Below, piece by piece: positions 1 through 7,165 of a stretch of 14,211 nucleotides of DNA. Positions within the stretch are counted from its first letter, which is position 1. Each line of letters begins with the position of its first letter. The position numbers and the translations under genes are program-made. The notes under the pieces were generated by a model, which was not told where the DNA came from, did not search any database, and saw only the letters and a list, made by a program, of their open reading frames with translations. Origin of the DNA: Candidatus Eiseniibacteriota bacterium (GTDB lineage: Bacteria > Eisenbacteria > RBG-16-71-46); assembly GCA_021414165.1 (NCBI GenBank), contig JAIOPA010000021.1, forward strand, positions 1 through 14,211, in the 5' to 3' direction.

Positions 1-26
1 GGCATCTGGAGATTCTTCCACTTCAT
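1..26 (-). CDS. rpoA: RNA polymerase alpha subunit, first codons only (partial)
   Basis: Only the first eight codons and two bases of a ninth lie in the window; they read MKWKNLQM. The ATG is at 24-26 and is preceded by a good ribosome-binding site (GGGAGG, complement of 34-39, 7 nt spacing). The identity rests on position: in most bacteria rpoA directly follows rpsM-rpsK-rpsD at the end of the alpha operon, and the short N-terminal string resembles alpha subunits of several GC-rich phyla. Alpha dimerises to start RNA polymerase assembly. The remainder lies off the left edge, so no domain can be checked. Confidence 0.75.
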
Positions 27-57
27 CTTCAAGCCTCCCGGATTGGAAAGGCGATCG

Positions 58-687
58 TCACTTCGAGTAGAGCTCGACGATCAGCTGTTCGTTGATCGGC
101 ACGCCGATCGAGGCGCGCGACGGCACGTGCAGGACACGGCCCGAGAGCTTCTCACCAGCAAGCTCCAGCCAGTCGGGCACGCCCTGTCCCTTACGGGACT
201 CGAGCGAGTTCTTGATCACCGCGAGTTCGCGGCTCTTGGCGCGGACCGAGACCTCGTCGCCAGGACGGACCTGGAACGACGGGATGTCCACGTTGCGGCC
301 GTTCACCGCGAAGTGACCGTGACGCACGAGCTGACGCGCGGCGCTACGCGACGCGGCCAGGCCGAGACGGAACACCACGTTGTCGAGACGGCGCTCCAGC
401 ATCTGGAGCAGCACCTCGCCCGTGACGCCCTTGGCATCAGCAGCCTTGGCGAACGTGTGGCGGAACTGGCGCTCGAGGAGACCATAGATACGGCGCGCCT
501 TCTGCTTCTCGCGAAGCTGCAGGCCGTAGTTCGTCTCCTTGGCGCGACGGTTCTTGCCATGCTCACCGGGCGCGTAGCCACGGCGCTCGAACGCGCACTT
601 GTCGGTGAGACAACGCGCACCCTTCAAGAACAGCTTCATCCCCTCACGCCGGCAAAGCCGGCATCGGGCATCGTGATAAACCGCCAT
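58..687 (-). CDS. rpsD: 30S ribosomal protein S4
   Basis: S4 is a primary 16S rRNA-binding protein of the 30S body and starts small-subunit assembly. The 209-residue product has the family's usual length. An N-terminal zinc knuckle is complete (C9, C12, C26, C31), so this is the zinc-binding C+ form. The S4 RNA-binding domain spans about residues 98-160, with the run RLDNVVFRLGLAASRSAARQ. The ATG start at 687 follows an AGGAGA ribosome-binding site (696-701, 8 nt spacing) that overlaps the end of rpsK. In E. coli S4 represses its own operon, and the rpsK-rpsD-rpoA order is the same here. Whether this S4 is a repressor is not shown by the sequence. Confidence 0.98.
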   Translation of the reverse strand: MAVYHDARCRLCRREGMKLFLKGARCLTDKCAFERRGYAPGEHGKNRRAKETNYGLQLREKQKARRIYGLLERQFRHTFAKAADAKGVTGEVLLQMLERRLDNVVFRLGLAASRSAARQLVRHGHFAVNGRNVDIPSFQVRPGDEVSVRAKSRELAVIKNSLESRKGQGVPDWLELAGEKLSGRVLHVPSRASIGVPINEQLIVELYSK

Positions 688-699
688 GCTCGGATTCTC

Positions 700-1086
700 C
701 TAGACGCGGCGCCGCTTGGGAGGGCGGCAACCGTTGTGCGGGATAGGCGTGACGTCCTTGATGGCGGAGATCTCGAGTCCCGCGACCTGCAAGGAACGGA
801 TGGCTGCTTCGCGACCAGCGCCGGGGCCCTTGACCCACACCTCGACGCGCTTGAGACCCATGTGGATGGCGTCGCGCGCAGTCGCTTCGGCGGCCATCTG
901 GGCCGCGAACGGCGTGCTCTTGCGCGAGCCCTTGAAGCCAGCCTTGCCGGCGCTCGCCCAGCTGATCACGTTGCCGTCGGTGTCGGTGATGGTGATGATG
1001 GTGTTGTTGAAGCTCGCCTGCACATGGGCCACACCATTGGTGCCCACCTTGCGGTCGCGCTTCTTGGGCTTCTTTGCGTCTGCCAC
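700..1086 (-). CDS. rpsK: 30S ribosomal protein S11
   Basis: S11 sits on the 30S platform and helps shape the mRNA path near the E site. The 128-residue product has the family length, a lysine-rich N-terminus, the conserved core NVISWASAGKAGFKGSRKST (about residues 39-58), and the characteristic end NGCRPPKRRRV. The start is a GTG at 1084-1086, chosen because a perfect AGGAGG lies 6 nt upstream (1093-1098) and MADAKK is a normal S11 beginning. The gene sits between rpsM (59 nt upstream, with an inverted repeat in the gap) and rpsD (12 nt downstream). Confidence 0.98.
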   Translation of the reverse strand: MADAKKPKKRDRKVGTNGVAHVQASFNNTIITITDTDGNVISWASAGKAGFKGSRKSTPFAAQMAAEATARDAIHMGLKRVEVWVKGPGAGREAAIRSLQVAGLEISAIKDVTPIPHNGCRPPKRRRV

Positions 1087-1145
1087 GCGAAACCTCCTGG
1101 CGGATGACCCTGCTCGGGTCCCGCTCGTGTTGCCTTACTCGGCGC
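1087..1145 (-). promoter_or_regulatory. rpsM-rpsK gap with an inverted repeat beside the rpsK RBS
   Basis: This 59-nt gap is unusually long for this operon. It contains an interrupted stem: outer GCGG/CCGC (1100-1103 with 1121-1124) and inner GACCC/GGGTC (1106-1110 with 1116-1120) around a 5-nt loop, with a two-base bulge at 1104-1105. On the mRNA the stem ends 1 base before the AGGAGG of rpsK (1093-1098), so it could affect rpsK initiation. There is no U-run after it, so a terminator is unlikely. The pairing is seen directly; any regulatory role is inference. Confidence 0.35.
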
Positions 1146-1526
1146 TTACTTCGTCGGCTTCTTGCGACCGCTGACGGCGGCCTTCTTGGGACCCTTACGC
1201 GTACGCGCATTGGTCTTCGTGCGCTGGCCATGCACCGGCAGATTACGACGGTGACGAAGCCCGCGATAAGCGCCGATATCCATGAGGCGCTTGATGTTCA
1301 TGGCCGTCTCGCTGCGGAGCGCGCCTTCGACCTTGTACTCGCGCTCGATGAGAGTACGCAGCTTGCCGGCGTCCTCGTCACTCAGCGCCTTCACGCGGAT
1401 GTTGCCATCCACGCCGGTCTTCTCCAACAGGCGCTTCGCCGTCGTCGGGCCGATGCCAAAGATGTACGTGAGCGCCGTTTCAATGCGCTTTTCCATCGGC
1501 AGATCGATGCCTGCAATGCGTGCCAC
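1146..1526 (-). CDS. rpsM: 30S ribosomal protein S13
   Basis: S13 lies in the 30S head, contacts the P-site tRNA through its basic C-terminal tail and forms bridges to the 50S subunit. The 126-residue product shows the family start MARIAGIDLP, the helix-two-turns-helix segment around GIGPTTAKRLLEKTGV (about 24-39), the RGLRHRRNLPVHGQRTKTNARTR block, and a lysine-rich tail. The start is GTG at 1524-1526 with AGGAGA 6 nt upstream (1533-1538). It is the first gene of the alpha-operon part and follows rpmJ by 13 nt, so it is probably cotranscribed with the spc genes. Confidence 0.98.
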   Translation of the reverse strand: MARIAGIDLPMEKRIETALTYIFGIGPTTAKRLLEKTGVDGNIRVKALSDEDAGKLRTLIEREYKVEGALRSETAMNIKRLMDIGAYRGLRHRRNLPVHGQRTKTNARTRKGPKKAAVSGRKKPTK

Positions 1527-1539
1527 CGGGAATCTCCTC

Positions 1540-1656
1540 TCAGCCCTGACGCTGCTTGTGCCGCGGGTTGCGGCTGCAGATCACACGAATGACGCCCTTG
1601 CGACGCACCACCTTGCAGTGCTCGCAGATCTTCTTGACGGACGCACGAACCTTCAT
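1540..1656 (-). CDS. rpmJ: 50S ribosomal protein L36, zinc-binding form
   Basis: L36 is the smallest 50S protein and stabilises 23S rRNA near the L16 region late in assembly. I translated this 38-residue gene by hand: it begins MKVRASVKKICEHCKVVRRK and ends RNPRHKQRQG. The zinc ligands C11, C14, C27 and H33 are all present, so it is the C+ form. The ATG at 1654-1656 has an AAGGAG site 8 nt upstream (1665-1670). Its place between infA and rpsM is the classic one. Many bacteria also carry a zinc-free paralogue elsewhere in the genome, which the window cannot show. Confidence 0.97.
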   Translation of the reverse strand: MKVRASVKKICEHCKVVRRKGVIRVICSRNPRHKQRQG

Positions 1657-1686
1657 GACTGCATCTCCTTGAGCCGCGAACCGCGA

Positions 1687-1905
1687 CTACTTGTACCGAT
1701 AAGTGATACGGCCGCGGGACAGGTCATACGGCGACATCTCGACCGTCACCTTGTCACCCGGCAGGATCTTGATGAAGTGCATCCGCATCTTGCCCGAGAT
1801 ATGGGCCAGCAGCCGATGGCCGTTCTCGAGCTCCACGCGGAACGTCGCGTTCGGGAGCGCTTCGACCACGGTCCCTTCGACCTGGATGCCCTCTTCCTTC
1901 GCCAA
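1687..1905 (-). CDS. infA: Translation initiation factor IF-1, TTG start
   Basis: IF-1 binds the 30S A site during initiation and works with IF-2 and IF-3. The product is 72 residues, the usual length, and is a single OB-fold: it begins MAKEEGIQVEGTVVEALPNA, contains LLAHISGKMRMHFIKILPGD in the middle, and ends RGRITYRYK. No ATG or GTG is available at the expected N-terminus. The codon that gives the normal start is TTG (1903-1905), with AAAGGA (1911-1916) 5 nt upstream. An ORF continuing further upstream in this frame would run into map and has no family support. It follows the map stop by 11 nt. The TTG may lower its initiation relative to its neighbours (inference). Confidence 0.95.
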   Translation of the reverse strand: MAKEEGIQVEGTVVEALPNATFRVELENGHRLLAHISGKMRMHFIKILPGDKVTVEMSPYDLSRGRITYRYK

Positions 1906-1916
1906 ACGAGTCCTTT

Positions 1917-2675
1917 CTACTGCCCGTCCATGAGCACCGAGAGGATCTCGGGGCCTTCTGGACCCACAGCCACGGTGTGTTCGAAGTGGGCCGACAGCCG
2001 GCCGTCCTTCGTCGCCACCGTCCATCCATCGGGACGCGTGATGACCGCGTGCCCTCCGGCATTCACCATCGGTTCAATGGCGAGCACCTGCCCCACCACC
2101 AACCGCGGTCCCTTCCCCGGCGGCCCGTAGTTCGGGATCGCCGGCTCTTCATGCATCTCGCGTCCGATACCGTGTCCGACGAGATCGCGAACGACCGAGA
2201 AGCCGTTCTGCTCGACGTAGGTCTGTACCGCATTCGAGATGTCACCGACTCGGTTCCCCGCGCGGGCCTGGGCGAGTCCTCGCATGAGGGCCTCTTCCGT
2301 GACCTGCATGAGGCGAGTGGCCTCGTCCGATACCGGCCCGACCGCGAAGGTCTTCGCCGCATCGCCGTACCACCCGTTCAGCTCTGCGCCCACGTCGATA
2401 CCGATGATGTCGCCATCCTTCAGCGCACGATTCCCCGGCATGCCGTGAACCACTTCTTCATTGATCGAGGGGCAGATCGAGGCTGGGAAGCCACGATAAC
2501 CCTTGAACGCCGGCCGCGCGCCACAGTCGCGGATGACCGTCTCGGCGAGACGGTCCAGCTCGGCGGTCGTCAGGCCCGGGCGTACCGCCCGGCCCATCTC
2601 CCGAAGAGCCCGGGCAACGACTTGCGCCGCTGCTCGGATTCCCTCGATCGGATCATCTTGGTGAGCGTGACCCAC
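1917..2675 (-). CDS. map: Methionine aminopeptidase, type I
   Basis: The enzyme removes the initiator methionine from new proteins as they leave the ribosome. With the start chosen here it has 252 residues. All five metal ligands are in place (D94, D105, H168, E201, E232), as is the substrate-site histidine H77. These positions run two or three below the E. coli numbering, which supports this start. The start is GTG at 2673-2675, 4 nt after the adk stop, with a G-rich stretch upstream as a weak ribosome-binding site. An in-frame ATG at 2718-2720 would add 15 residues and overlap adk by 41 nt; I think that is less likely. No N-terminal SH3-binding or zinc-finger extension is present. Confidence 0.95.
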   Translation of the reverse strand: MGHAHQDDPIEGIRAAAQVVARALREMGRAVRPGLTTAELDRLAETVIRDCGARPAFKGYRGFPASICPSINEEVVHGMPGNRALKDGDIIGIDVGAELNGWYGDAAKTFAVGPVSDEATRLMQVTEEALMRGLAQARAGNRVGDISNAVQTYVEQNGFSVVRDLVGHGIGREMHEEPAIPNYGPPGKGPRLVVGQVLAIEPMVNAGGHAVITRPDGWTVATKDGRLSAHFEHTVAVGPEGPEILSVLMDGQ

Positions 2676-2679
2676 GATT

Positions 2680-3327
2680 TCAGCCCCCCACGGCAGCGAC
2701 GAGCGCGCCATGGACGTCATCCAAAGTGCCAGTCCCGGTCACTTCCTTCAACAGCCCCCGCTTGCGGTAGTGATCCACGAGCGGAGACGTCTGCTTCTGG
2801 TAGACCTCCAGGCGCCGCTTGACCGTCTGAACGGTGTCGTCGTCGCGCTGGTGCAACAGCGTCTCGGGATGGTCGTCACAGTGACGGCCGTCCTTCGATG
2901 GTGCGCTCATCGCGTTGTAAACGCGCCGGCACACCGGGCATTCCCATCGTGCGCTGAGCCGCCGGACCAACTCCTCGTCCGGCGCCGTCAACGCTACCAC
3001 CACACTCAACTTGCGGCCCCGCTCCTGGAGGAACGCCTCGAGGGCGTCCGCCTGCGGGACGGTTCGCGGGAACCCGTCAAGGACGAAGCCCCCTAGGGCG
3101 TCGGCCTCGAGCGTGCGCTCGCGGACCAGCCCGATCATGACATCGTCGGGCACCAACAAACCGTGATCCATCTGCTTCTTGGCCTCCATCCCGAGCGGCG
3201 TCGCGCGTGAGATGGCATCGCGCAGCATTTCTCCGGTCGAGATGAGGGCCCACCCGCGGTCGCCCGCGAGCCGGCGCCCCTGGGTACCCTTCCCCACACC
3301 GGGCGGGCCCAGCAGCACCACCTGCAT
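2680..3327 (-). CDS. adk: Adenylate kinase, long form with zinc-type LID
   Basis: Adenylate kinase interconverts AMP + ATP and 2 ADP in the cytoplasm. The 215-residue product begins MQVVLLGPPGVGKGTQ, which holds the P-loop (residues 7-15). DGFPRT is at 84-89 and the RDDD segment at 161-164. The LID (about 123-165) carries C130, C133 and C150 at the same positions as the B. subtilis zinc LID. The fourth ligand position, 153, is histidine here instead of the usual Cys or Asp. The ATG lies one base after the secY stop with no clear ribosome-binding site, so initiation probably depends on coupling to secY. A start 33 nt upstream would add residues not typical of the family. Confidence 0.97.
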   Translation of the reverse strand: MQVVLLGPPGVGKGTQGRRLAGDRGWALISTGEMLRDAISRATPLGMEAKKQMDHGLLVPDDVMIGLVRERTLEADALGGFVLDGFPRTVPQADALEAFLQERGRKLSVVVALTAPDEELVRRLSARWECPVCRRVYNAMSAPSKDGRHCDDHPETLLHQRDDDTVQTVKRRLEVYQKQTSPLVDHYRKRGLLKEVTGTGTLDDVHGALVAAVGG

Positions 3328-3328
3328 A

Positions 3329-4648
3329 TTACATCCGCGAACGGCCGCGCAGGCGGCCACGCTTCACGAACCCTTCGTAGTGGCGCATGAGCAGATGCGA
3401 TTCGATCTGCTGAAGCGTGTCGAGAGCGACACCCACCACGATGAGGACGCTGGTTCCGCCGAAGCCGACCGCCGGAACCTTGAACCACGCGATGATCACG
3501 TCCGGGAGCACCGCGACCGCAGCCAGGAAGAAGGCGCCGGGGAGCGTGATGCGCGTGAGGACACGATCGATGTACTCCGCCGTGTGGCGGCCCGGCCGGA
3601 TGCCCGGGATGAAGCCGCTCGACTTACGCATGTTCTCTGCGAGGTCGTTCGGGTTCAGCACGACAGCGGTATAGAAGTACGTGAAGAAGATGATGATGAC
3701 GGCGTACAGGACGTTGTACAGCCAGCCGTACGGATTGAACCACTGCGACACCGCCGCCATGGGGCTGTCGGGCGGGAAGAAGCCCGCGACCGTGGTCGGC
3801 AGGATCATGATGCTCGAAGCGAAGATGATCGGGATGACGCCAGCCGTGTTGACGCGCAGCGGGATGTGCGTGCTCTGCCCGCCGTACATCTTGCGGCCGA
3901 CCATGCGCTTGGCGTACTGCACCGGGATCTTGCGCGTGGCCTGCGTCATGACGATGACGGCCGCGATGACCGCGACCATGATCGCCGTGATCATGACGAT
4001 CTGGACGATCCCGAGGCTGCCGGCGCGGAAGCTGTCGATCGCCTGCATGATGCGGTTCGGGACGCCGCCCAGGATGTTCACGAAGATGATGAGCGAGATG
4101 CCGTTGCCGATGCCGAACTCGGTGATCTTCTCACCGAGCCACATGACCATGACGGTACCGGCGGTCTGCGTGATGATCGTGGAGAAGAAGAAGCCCGGAC
4201 CGGGATCCGGCACGACCACGACGCCCTGCGAAGCGCCCAGATTCACCAGGAAGATGCTGTAGGCGTACGACTGCACGAACGAGATGAGCACCGTGCCGTA
4301 GCGCGTCCACTGCGTGATCTTCTTCTGGCCCTCCTCGCCTTCCTTGCGCAGCTTCTCGAAGTACGGGACGACCGCACCCAGGAGCTGCAGGATGATCGAG
4401 GCGGAGATGTACGGCATGATGCCCAGGGCGAAAACCGTTGCACGCGAGAACGCGCCGCCCACGAACATGTCGTAGAGGCCGAACAGTCCATTCGCCTGAC
4501 TCTGGAAAGCGCCCTGCAGCGCCGCGGCATTAACGCCGGGCGTGGGCATGTGCTCACCGAGCCGGTACACCACGAACATGGCCAGCGTGAAAAGGATACG
4601 CCGACGCAGTTCGGGGACCTGGAAGATGGTACGGAGCTTCTCGAGCAT
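3329..4648 (-). CDS. secY: Protein translocase pore subunit SecY
   Basis: SecY forms the protein-conducting channel of the inner membrane with SecE and SecG, driven by SecA or the ribosome. The 439-residue product has the family length and about ten hydrophobic segments; the first is near residues 17-30 and the last ends near 408. Conserved blocks include the TM2 region ALGIMPYISASIILQLL (74-90), GEKITEFGIGNGISLIIFVN (172-191), the cytosolic loop IPVQYAKRM (241-249), and FIPGIRPGRHTAEYID (346-361), where R351 corresponds to the translocation-critical R357 of E. coli. The ATG at 4646-4648 gives the normal start MLEKLRTIF, 7 nt after rplO. The ribosome-binding site is weak. Confidence 0.98.
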   Translation of the reverse strand: MLEKLRTIFQVPELRRRILFTLAMFVVYRLGEHMPTPGVNAAALQGAFQSQANGLFGLYDMFVGGAFSRATVFALGIMPYISASIILQLLGAVVPYFEKLRKEGEEGQKKITQWTRYGTVLISFVQSYAYSIFLVNLGASQGVVVVPDPGPGFFFSTIITQTAGTVMVMWLGEKITEFGIGNGISLIIFVNILGGVPNRIMQAIDSFRAGSLGIVQIVMITAIMVAVIAAVIVMTQATRKIPVQYAKRMVGRKMYGGQSTHIPLRVNTAGVIPIIFASSIMILPTTVAGFFPPDSPMAAVSQWFNPYGWLYNVLYAVIIIFFTYFYTAVVLNPNDLAENMRKSSGFIPGIRPGRHTAEYIDRVLTRITLPGAFFLAAVAVLPDVIIAWFKVPAVGFGGTSVLIVVGVALDTLQQIESHLLMRHYEGFVKRGRLRGRSRM

Positions 4649-4655
4649 GGTCCGG

Positions 4656-5105
4656 TCAGGCCTTCGGGTTCGGGGTTTCCACCTTACCGCCGGCCGCCTC
4701 AACGGCCTTGCGTGCGGCTTCGCTCACGGCGTCCACCTTGACGGTGACCGCCACCTTGAGCTCACCACCCGCGAGCAGCTTGATGGGACCGCTACGGCGC
4801 ACCAGACGGTTCGCCTTGAGCCATGCGGCGTCGACAGTCGAACCGGCCGCGGCCAATGCGAGCTTGCCGACCTGGACGACCTGATACTCGACACGCGAGT
4901 GATTGATGAACCCGCGCTTCGGCAGTCGCCGCTGGATCGGCATCTGACCGCCTTCGAACCACACGGGGATACCGCCACCCGAGCGGGCCTTCTTACCCTT
5001 ATGGCCCTTGCCAGCCGTACCGCCCTGGCCAGTGCCCGCGCCCTTACCGAGACGCTTCGAATCCTTCATAGCGCCCGCGGCGGGACGAATCGTTCCGAGT
5101 CTCAT
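4656..5105 (-). CDS. rplO: 50S ribosomal protein L15
   Basis: L15 binds 23S rRNA late in 50S assembly; its long glycine- and lysine-rich N-terminal arm threads into the subunit. The 149-residue product shows this arm at about residues 18-50 (KRLGKGAGTGQGGTAGKGHK followed by KARSGGGIPVWFEGGQMP), then RRLPKRGF, then the globular half. Near the C-terminus is the short hydrophobic and alanine-rich segment KAVEAAGGKVE. The ATG at 5103-5105 lies 4 nt after rpmD, with AGGAG inside the end of rpmD (5116-5120, 10 nt spacing). The rpmD-rplO-secY order is standard. Confidence 0.98.
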   Translation of the reverse strand: MRLGTIRPAAGAMKDSKRLGKGAGTGQGGTAGKGHKGKKARSGGGIPVWFEGGQMPIQRRLPKRGFINHSRVEYQVVQVGKLALAAAGSTVDAAWLKANRLVRRSGPIKLLAGGELKVAVTVKVDAVSEAARKAVEAAGGKVETPNPKA

Positions 5106-5109
5106 GATG

Positions 5110-5292
5110 TCAGTTCTCCTCCACCTTCACGAGGTGGCGGACCTTGAAGACCATGCCCCGGATCTGGGGCGTGTCGTTGTGAACCACGGTCTGCTGCATG
5201 TGGCGGATCCCGAGGGCGCGAACCGTCGCGACCTGATCCTGCTTGTGGCCACTGGCAGACTTGATCTGCGTGATCGTGAGCTTACGCGCCAT
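5110..5292 (-). CDS. rpmD: 50S ribosomal protein L30
   Basis: L30 is a small 50S protein with a ferredoxin-like fold. The 60-residue product begins MARKLTITQIKSASGHKQDQ and contains VRALGIRHMQQTVVHNDTPQ and IRGMVFKVRHLVKVEE, the usual bacterial L30 pattern. Its ATG (5290-5292) lies inside the last codons of rpsE, an 11-base overlap, so the two are likely translationally coupled. L30 is missing in some bacterial lineages; its presence here is mildly informative about the taxon. Confidence 0.97.
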   Translation of the reverse strand: MARKLTITQIKSASGHKQDQVATVRALGIRHMQQTVVHNDTPQIRGMVFKVRHLVKVEEN

Positions 5293-5836
5293 GGGTCACT
5301 CGCTTCCCGAACATCTCCTCGACGGTGCGGCCACGCATGGACGCGATGTCGGAGGGGCGACGGAGACGCTTGAGGCCGTCCACGACCGCCTTGCACATGT
5401 TGTGGGGGTTACGCGTGCCGAGGCACTTGGTGAGCACGTTCTGGACACCGGCGACCTCGAGCACGGCGCGAACGCCGGCACCCGCGATGACACCCGTACC
5501 CGGAGCCGCCGGCTTGAGCAGGACTTCGCCCGCGCCGAAGTGGCCCACGATGAGGTGCGGGATCGACCCGCCCTTCGTGACCGGCACCGTGAACATGTTC
5601 TTCTTCGCAGCCTCGCCAGCCTTGCGGATGGCATCGGCGACTTCGTTGGCCTTACCGAGACCCACGCCCACGCGACCCTTCTGGTCGCCCATGGCGACGA
5701 TCGCGTTGAACGAGAAGCGCCGGCCGCCCTTGACGACCTTGGCGCAACGGTTCACCTGGATCACGCGCTCCTGGAACTCGCTCTTGGCCTGCTCGGATTC
5801 ACGCGGCTGACGCCGCTCCCGCTGGGGACCCGCCAT
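5282..5836 (-). CDS. rpsE: 30S ribosomal protein S5
   Basis: S5 lies at the mRNA entrance of the 30S subunit and influences decoding accuracy. The chosen start gives 184 residues. A charged N-terminal tail (residues 1-20) precedes FQERVIQVNRCAKVVKGGRR, the start of the double-stranded-RNA-binding-like domain. The spectinomycin-contact loop VKGGRRFSF (35-43) is intact. The C-terminal domain ends near GKRVTHGA. The ATG at 5834-5836 has a perfect AGGAGG 6 nt upstream (5843-5848); an in-frame ATG 84 nt further up lies inside rplR and has no family support. The end overlaps rpmD by 11 bases. Confidence 0.97.
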   Translation of the reverse strand: MAGPQRERRQPRESEQAKSEFQERVIQVNRCAKVVKGGRRFSFNAIVAMGDQKGRVGVGLGKANEVADAIRKAGEAAKKNMFTVPVTKGGSIPHLIVGHFGAGEVLLKPAAPGTGVIAGAGVRAVLEVAGVQNVLTKCLGTRNPHNMCKAVVDGLKRLRRPSDIASMRGRTVEEMFGKRVTHGA

Positions 5837-5846
5837 TCCGCGCCTC

Positions 5847-6215
5847 CTAGAAGTTGAGACCGCCGGCGCGAGCGCCGTCGGCGAGCGCTTTGACGCGCCC
5901 ATGGTAGAGATAGCCGCCACGGTCGAATGCGACCGCGGTGATGCCCTTCTCCTTCGCGCGCTGCGCGAGGAGCTTGCCGACGGCCGCGCTCTTGCCGACC
6001 TTGCCCGTGCCTTCGACCAGCGACTTCACATCGTCGCGGCTCGACGCCGAGGCGAGCGTGATGCCCGTCGTGTCGTCGATGATCTGGGCATAGATGTGGA
6101 TCGAGCTGCGGAACACCGAGAGACGCGGGCGTGCGACAGAGCCCGAGACCCGGTTGCGGATTCGATAGCGACGGATCTGACGCCGCTCGTATTTGTTGTG
6201 CTGTCCACTCGCCAT
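5847..6215 (-). CDS. rplR: 50S ribosomal protein L18
   Basis: L18 brings 5S rRNA into the 50S subunit together with L5. The 122-residue product has a basic N-terminal stretch (KYERRQIRRYRIRNRVSG, about 8-25), then the family signature ARPRLSVFRSSIHIYAQIID, and ends with AFDRGGYLYHGRVKALADGA and a short tail GLNF. The ATG at 6213-6215 shares one base with the rplF stop (TAATG), which indicates coupled translation. The stop codon overlaps the ribosome-binding site of rpsE. Confidence 0.98.
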   Translation of the reverse strand: MASGQHNKYERRQIRRYRIRNRVSGSVARPRLSVFRSSIHIYAQIIDDTTGITLASASSRDDVKSLVEGTGKVGKSAAVGKLLAQRAKEKGITAVAFDRGGYLYHGRVKALADGARAGGLNF

Positions 6216-6751
6216 TACGCCGACCCCGCAGCCTTTCCGGCCTTACGACGGATGTACTCGCCTTCGTACTTCACGCCCTTGCCCTTGTACGGCTCCGGCG
6301 GACGATAGCCGCGGATGTCCGCAGCGACCTGACCGACCTGAGCCTTGTCCGCGCCACTGATCGTGACGCGCGTGGGAGTCTCGACCTTGATCGTGATGCC
6401 CTCAGGGGACATGAACTCGACGGGATGCGAGAAGCCGAGCTGGAGCACGAGCTTCTTGCCTTCCATGTTCGCGCGATAACCGGTACCGACGATCTCGAGG
6501 GTCTTGCTGAAGCCCGTCGTGACGCCGATGACCATGTTGTTGATCTGCGCGCGCATGGTGCCGAACGCCGGATTACGCGAGATCTTGTCCGAGCTGACCT
6601 TCACTTCGTTGCCTTCAATGGCGACGGCGGTGTTGGCCAGGATGGGGTGCTGCAGTTCGACCTTGGGTCCCTTCACCTTCACGAAACCGTCCGCGATCGT
6701 CACCTGGACGCCGTTCGGGATCGGGACGGGCTTCTTACCGACACGAGACAT
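6215..6751 (-). CDS. rplF: 50S ribosomal protein L6
   Basis: L6 lies near the sarcin-ricin loop and the factor-binding site of the 50S subunit. The 178-residue product begins MSRVGKKPVPIPNGVQVTIA and has the two tandem L6 folds; the second contains GTGYRANMEGKKLVLQLGFS and ends with the highly conserved YKGKGVKYEGEYIRRKAGKA. The ATG at 6749-6751 has GGGAGG 9 nt upstream (6761-6766), next to the rpsH stop. The position rpsH-rplF-rplR is standard for the spc operon. Confidence 0.98.
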   Translation of the reverse strand: MSRVGKKPVPIPNGVQVTIADGFVKVKGPKVELQHPILANTAVAIEGNEVKVSSDKISRNPAFGTMRAQINNMVIGVTTGFSKTLEIVGTGYRANMEGKKLVLQLGFSHPVEFMSPEGITIKVETPTRVTISGADKAQVGQVAADIRGYRPPEPYKGKGVKYEGEYIRRKAGKAAGSA

Positions 6752-6766
6752 TTTCGCAGCCCTCCC

Positions 6767-7165
6767 TTACCAGACCTGGCAGACGAGTTCGCCGCCGAGA
6801 CCCGACTCGCGGGCCTCGCGGTCGGTCAGGAGACCGCGCGACGTGGACACGACCGAGCAGCCGAGACCGCCCATGACGCGCGGGATGCGCGTCTTGGGAA
6901 CGTAGACTCGGCGACCCGGCTTGCTGACGCGCTTGAGCCCGGTGATCACGCACTGATCGTCGCTCGTGTACTTGAGGTAGACGCGCAGCGTGCCCTGGCC
7001 CGTGGCCTCGATGACCTTGAAGTTGTTGATGAACCGCTCGCGAAGCAGAACCTTGGCGAGTTCCTGCTTCATCCGCGACGACGGCACGTCCACCTTGCGG
7101 TGCTTCGCGCCGATGGCGTTGCGGATGCAGGTGAGGAAATCTGCCACGGGATCACTGACCGACAT
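6767..7165 (-). CDS. rpsH: 30S ribosomal protein S8
   Basis: S8 is a primary binder of 16S rRNA helix 21 and is needed early in 30S assembly. The 132-residue product has the N-terminal DPVADFLTCIRNA, the mid-region GLKRVSKPGRR (76-86), and the RNA-contacting loop STSRGLLTD (107-115), and it ends GGELVCQVW. The ATG at 7163-7165 has GGAGG only 4 nt upstream (7170-7174). In E. coli S8 is the autogenous repressor of the spc operon and acts at the rplX-rplE junction; here both that gap and the gap directly before rpsH are long and rich in inverted repeats. Confidence 0.98.
   Translation of the reverse strand: MSVSDPVADFLTCIRNAIGAKHRKVDVPSSRMKQELAKVLLRERFINNFKVIEATGQGTLRVYLKYTSDDQCVITGLKRVSKPGRRVYVPKTRIPRVMGGLGCSVVSTSRGLLTDREARESGLGGELVCQVW

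Noticed and set aside
43..1107. Open frame of 354 codons on the plus strand
   Set aside because: Antisense to rpsD and rpsK, both unmistakable; no ribosome-binding site or family match.
644..1231. Minus-strand frame with a run of histidines resembling a metal-binding tract
   Set aside because: It is an out-of-frame reading of rpsK; the histidine run comes from the repeated ATCACC codons for Ile-Thr in S11.
3179..4741. Open frame of 520 codons on the plus strand
   Set aside because: It is antisense to the end of adk, all of secY and the end of rplO. Its product is dominated by Asp, Arg and His runs typical of a GC-rich shadow frame, and no family is recognisable.
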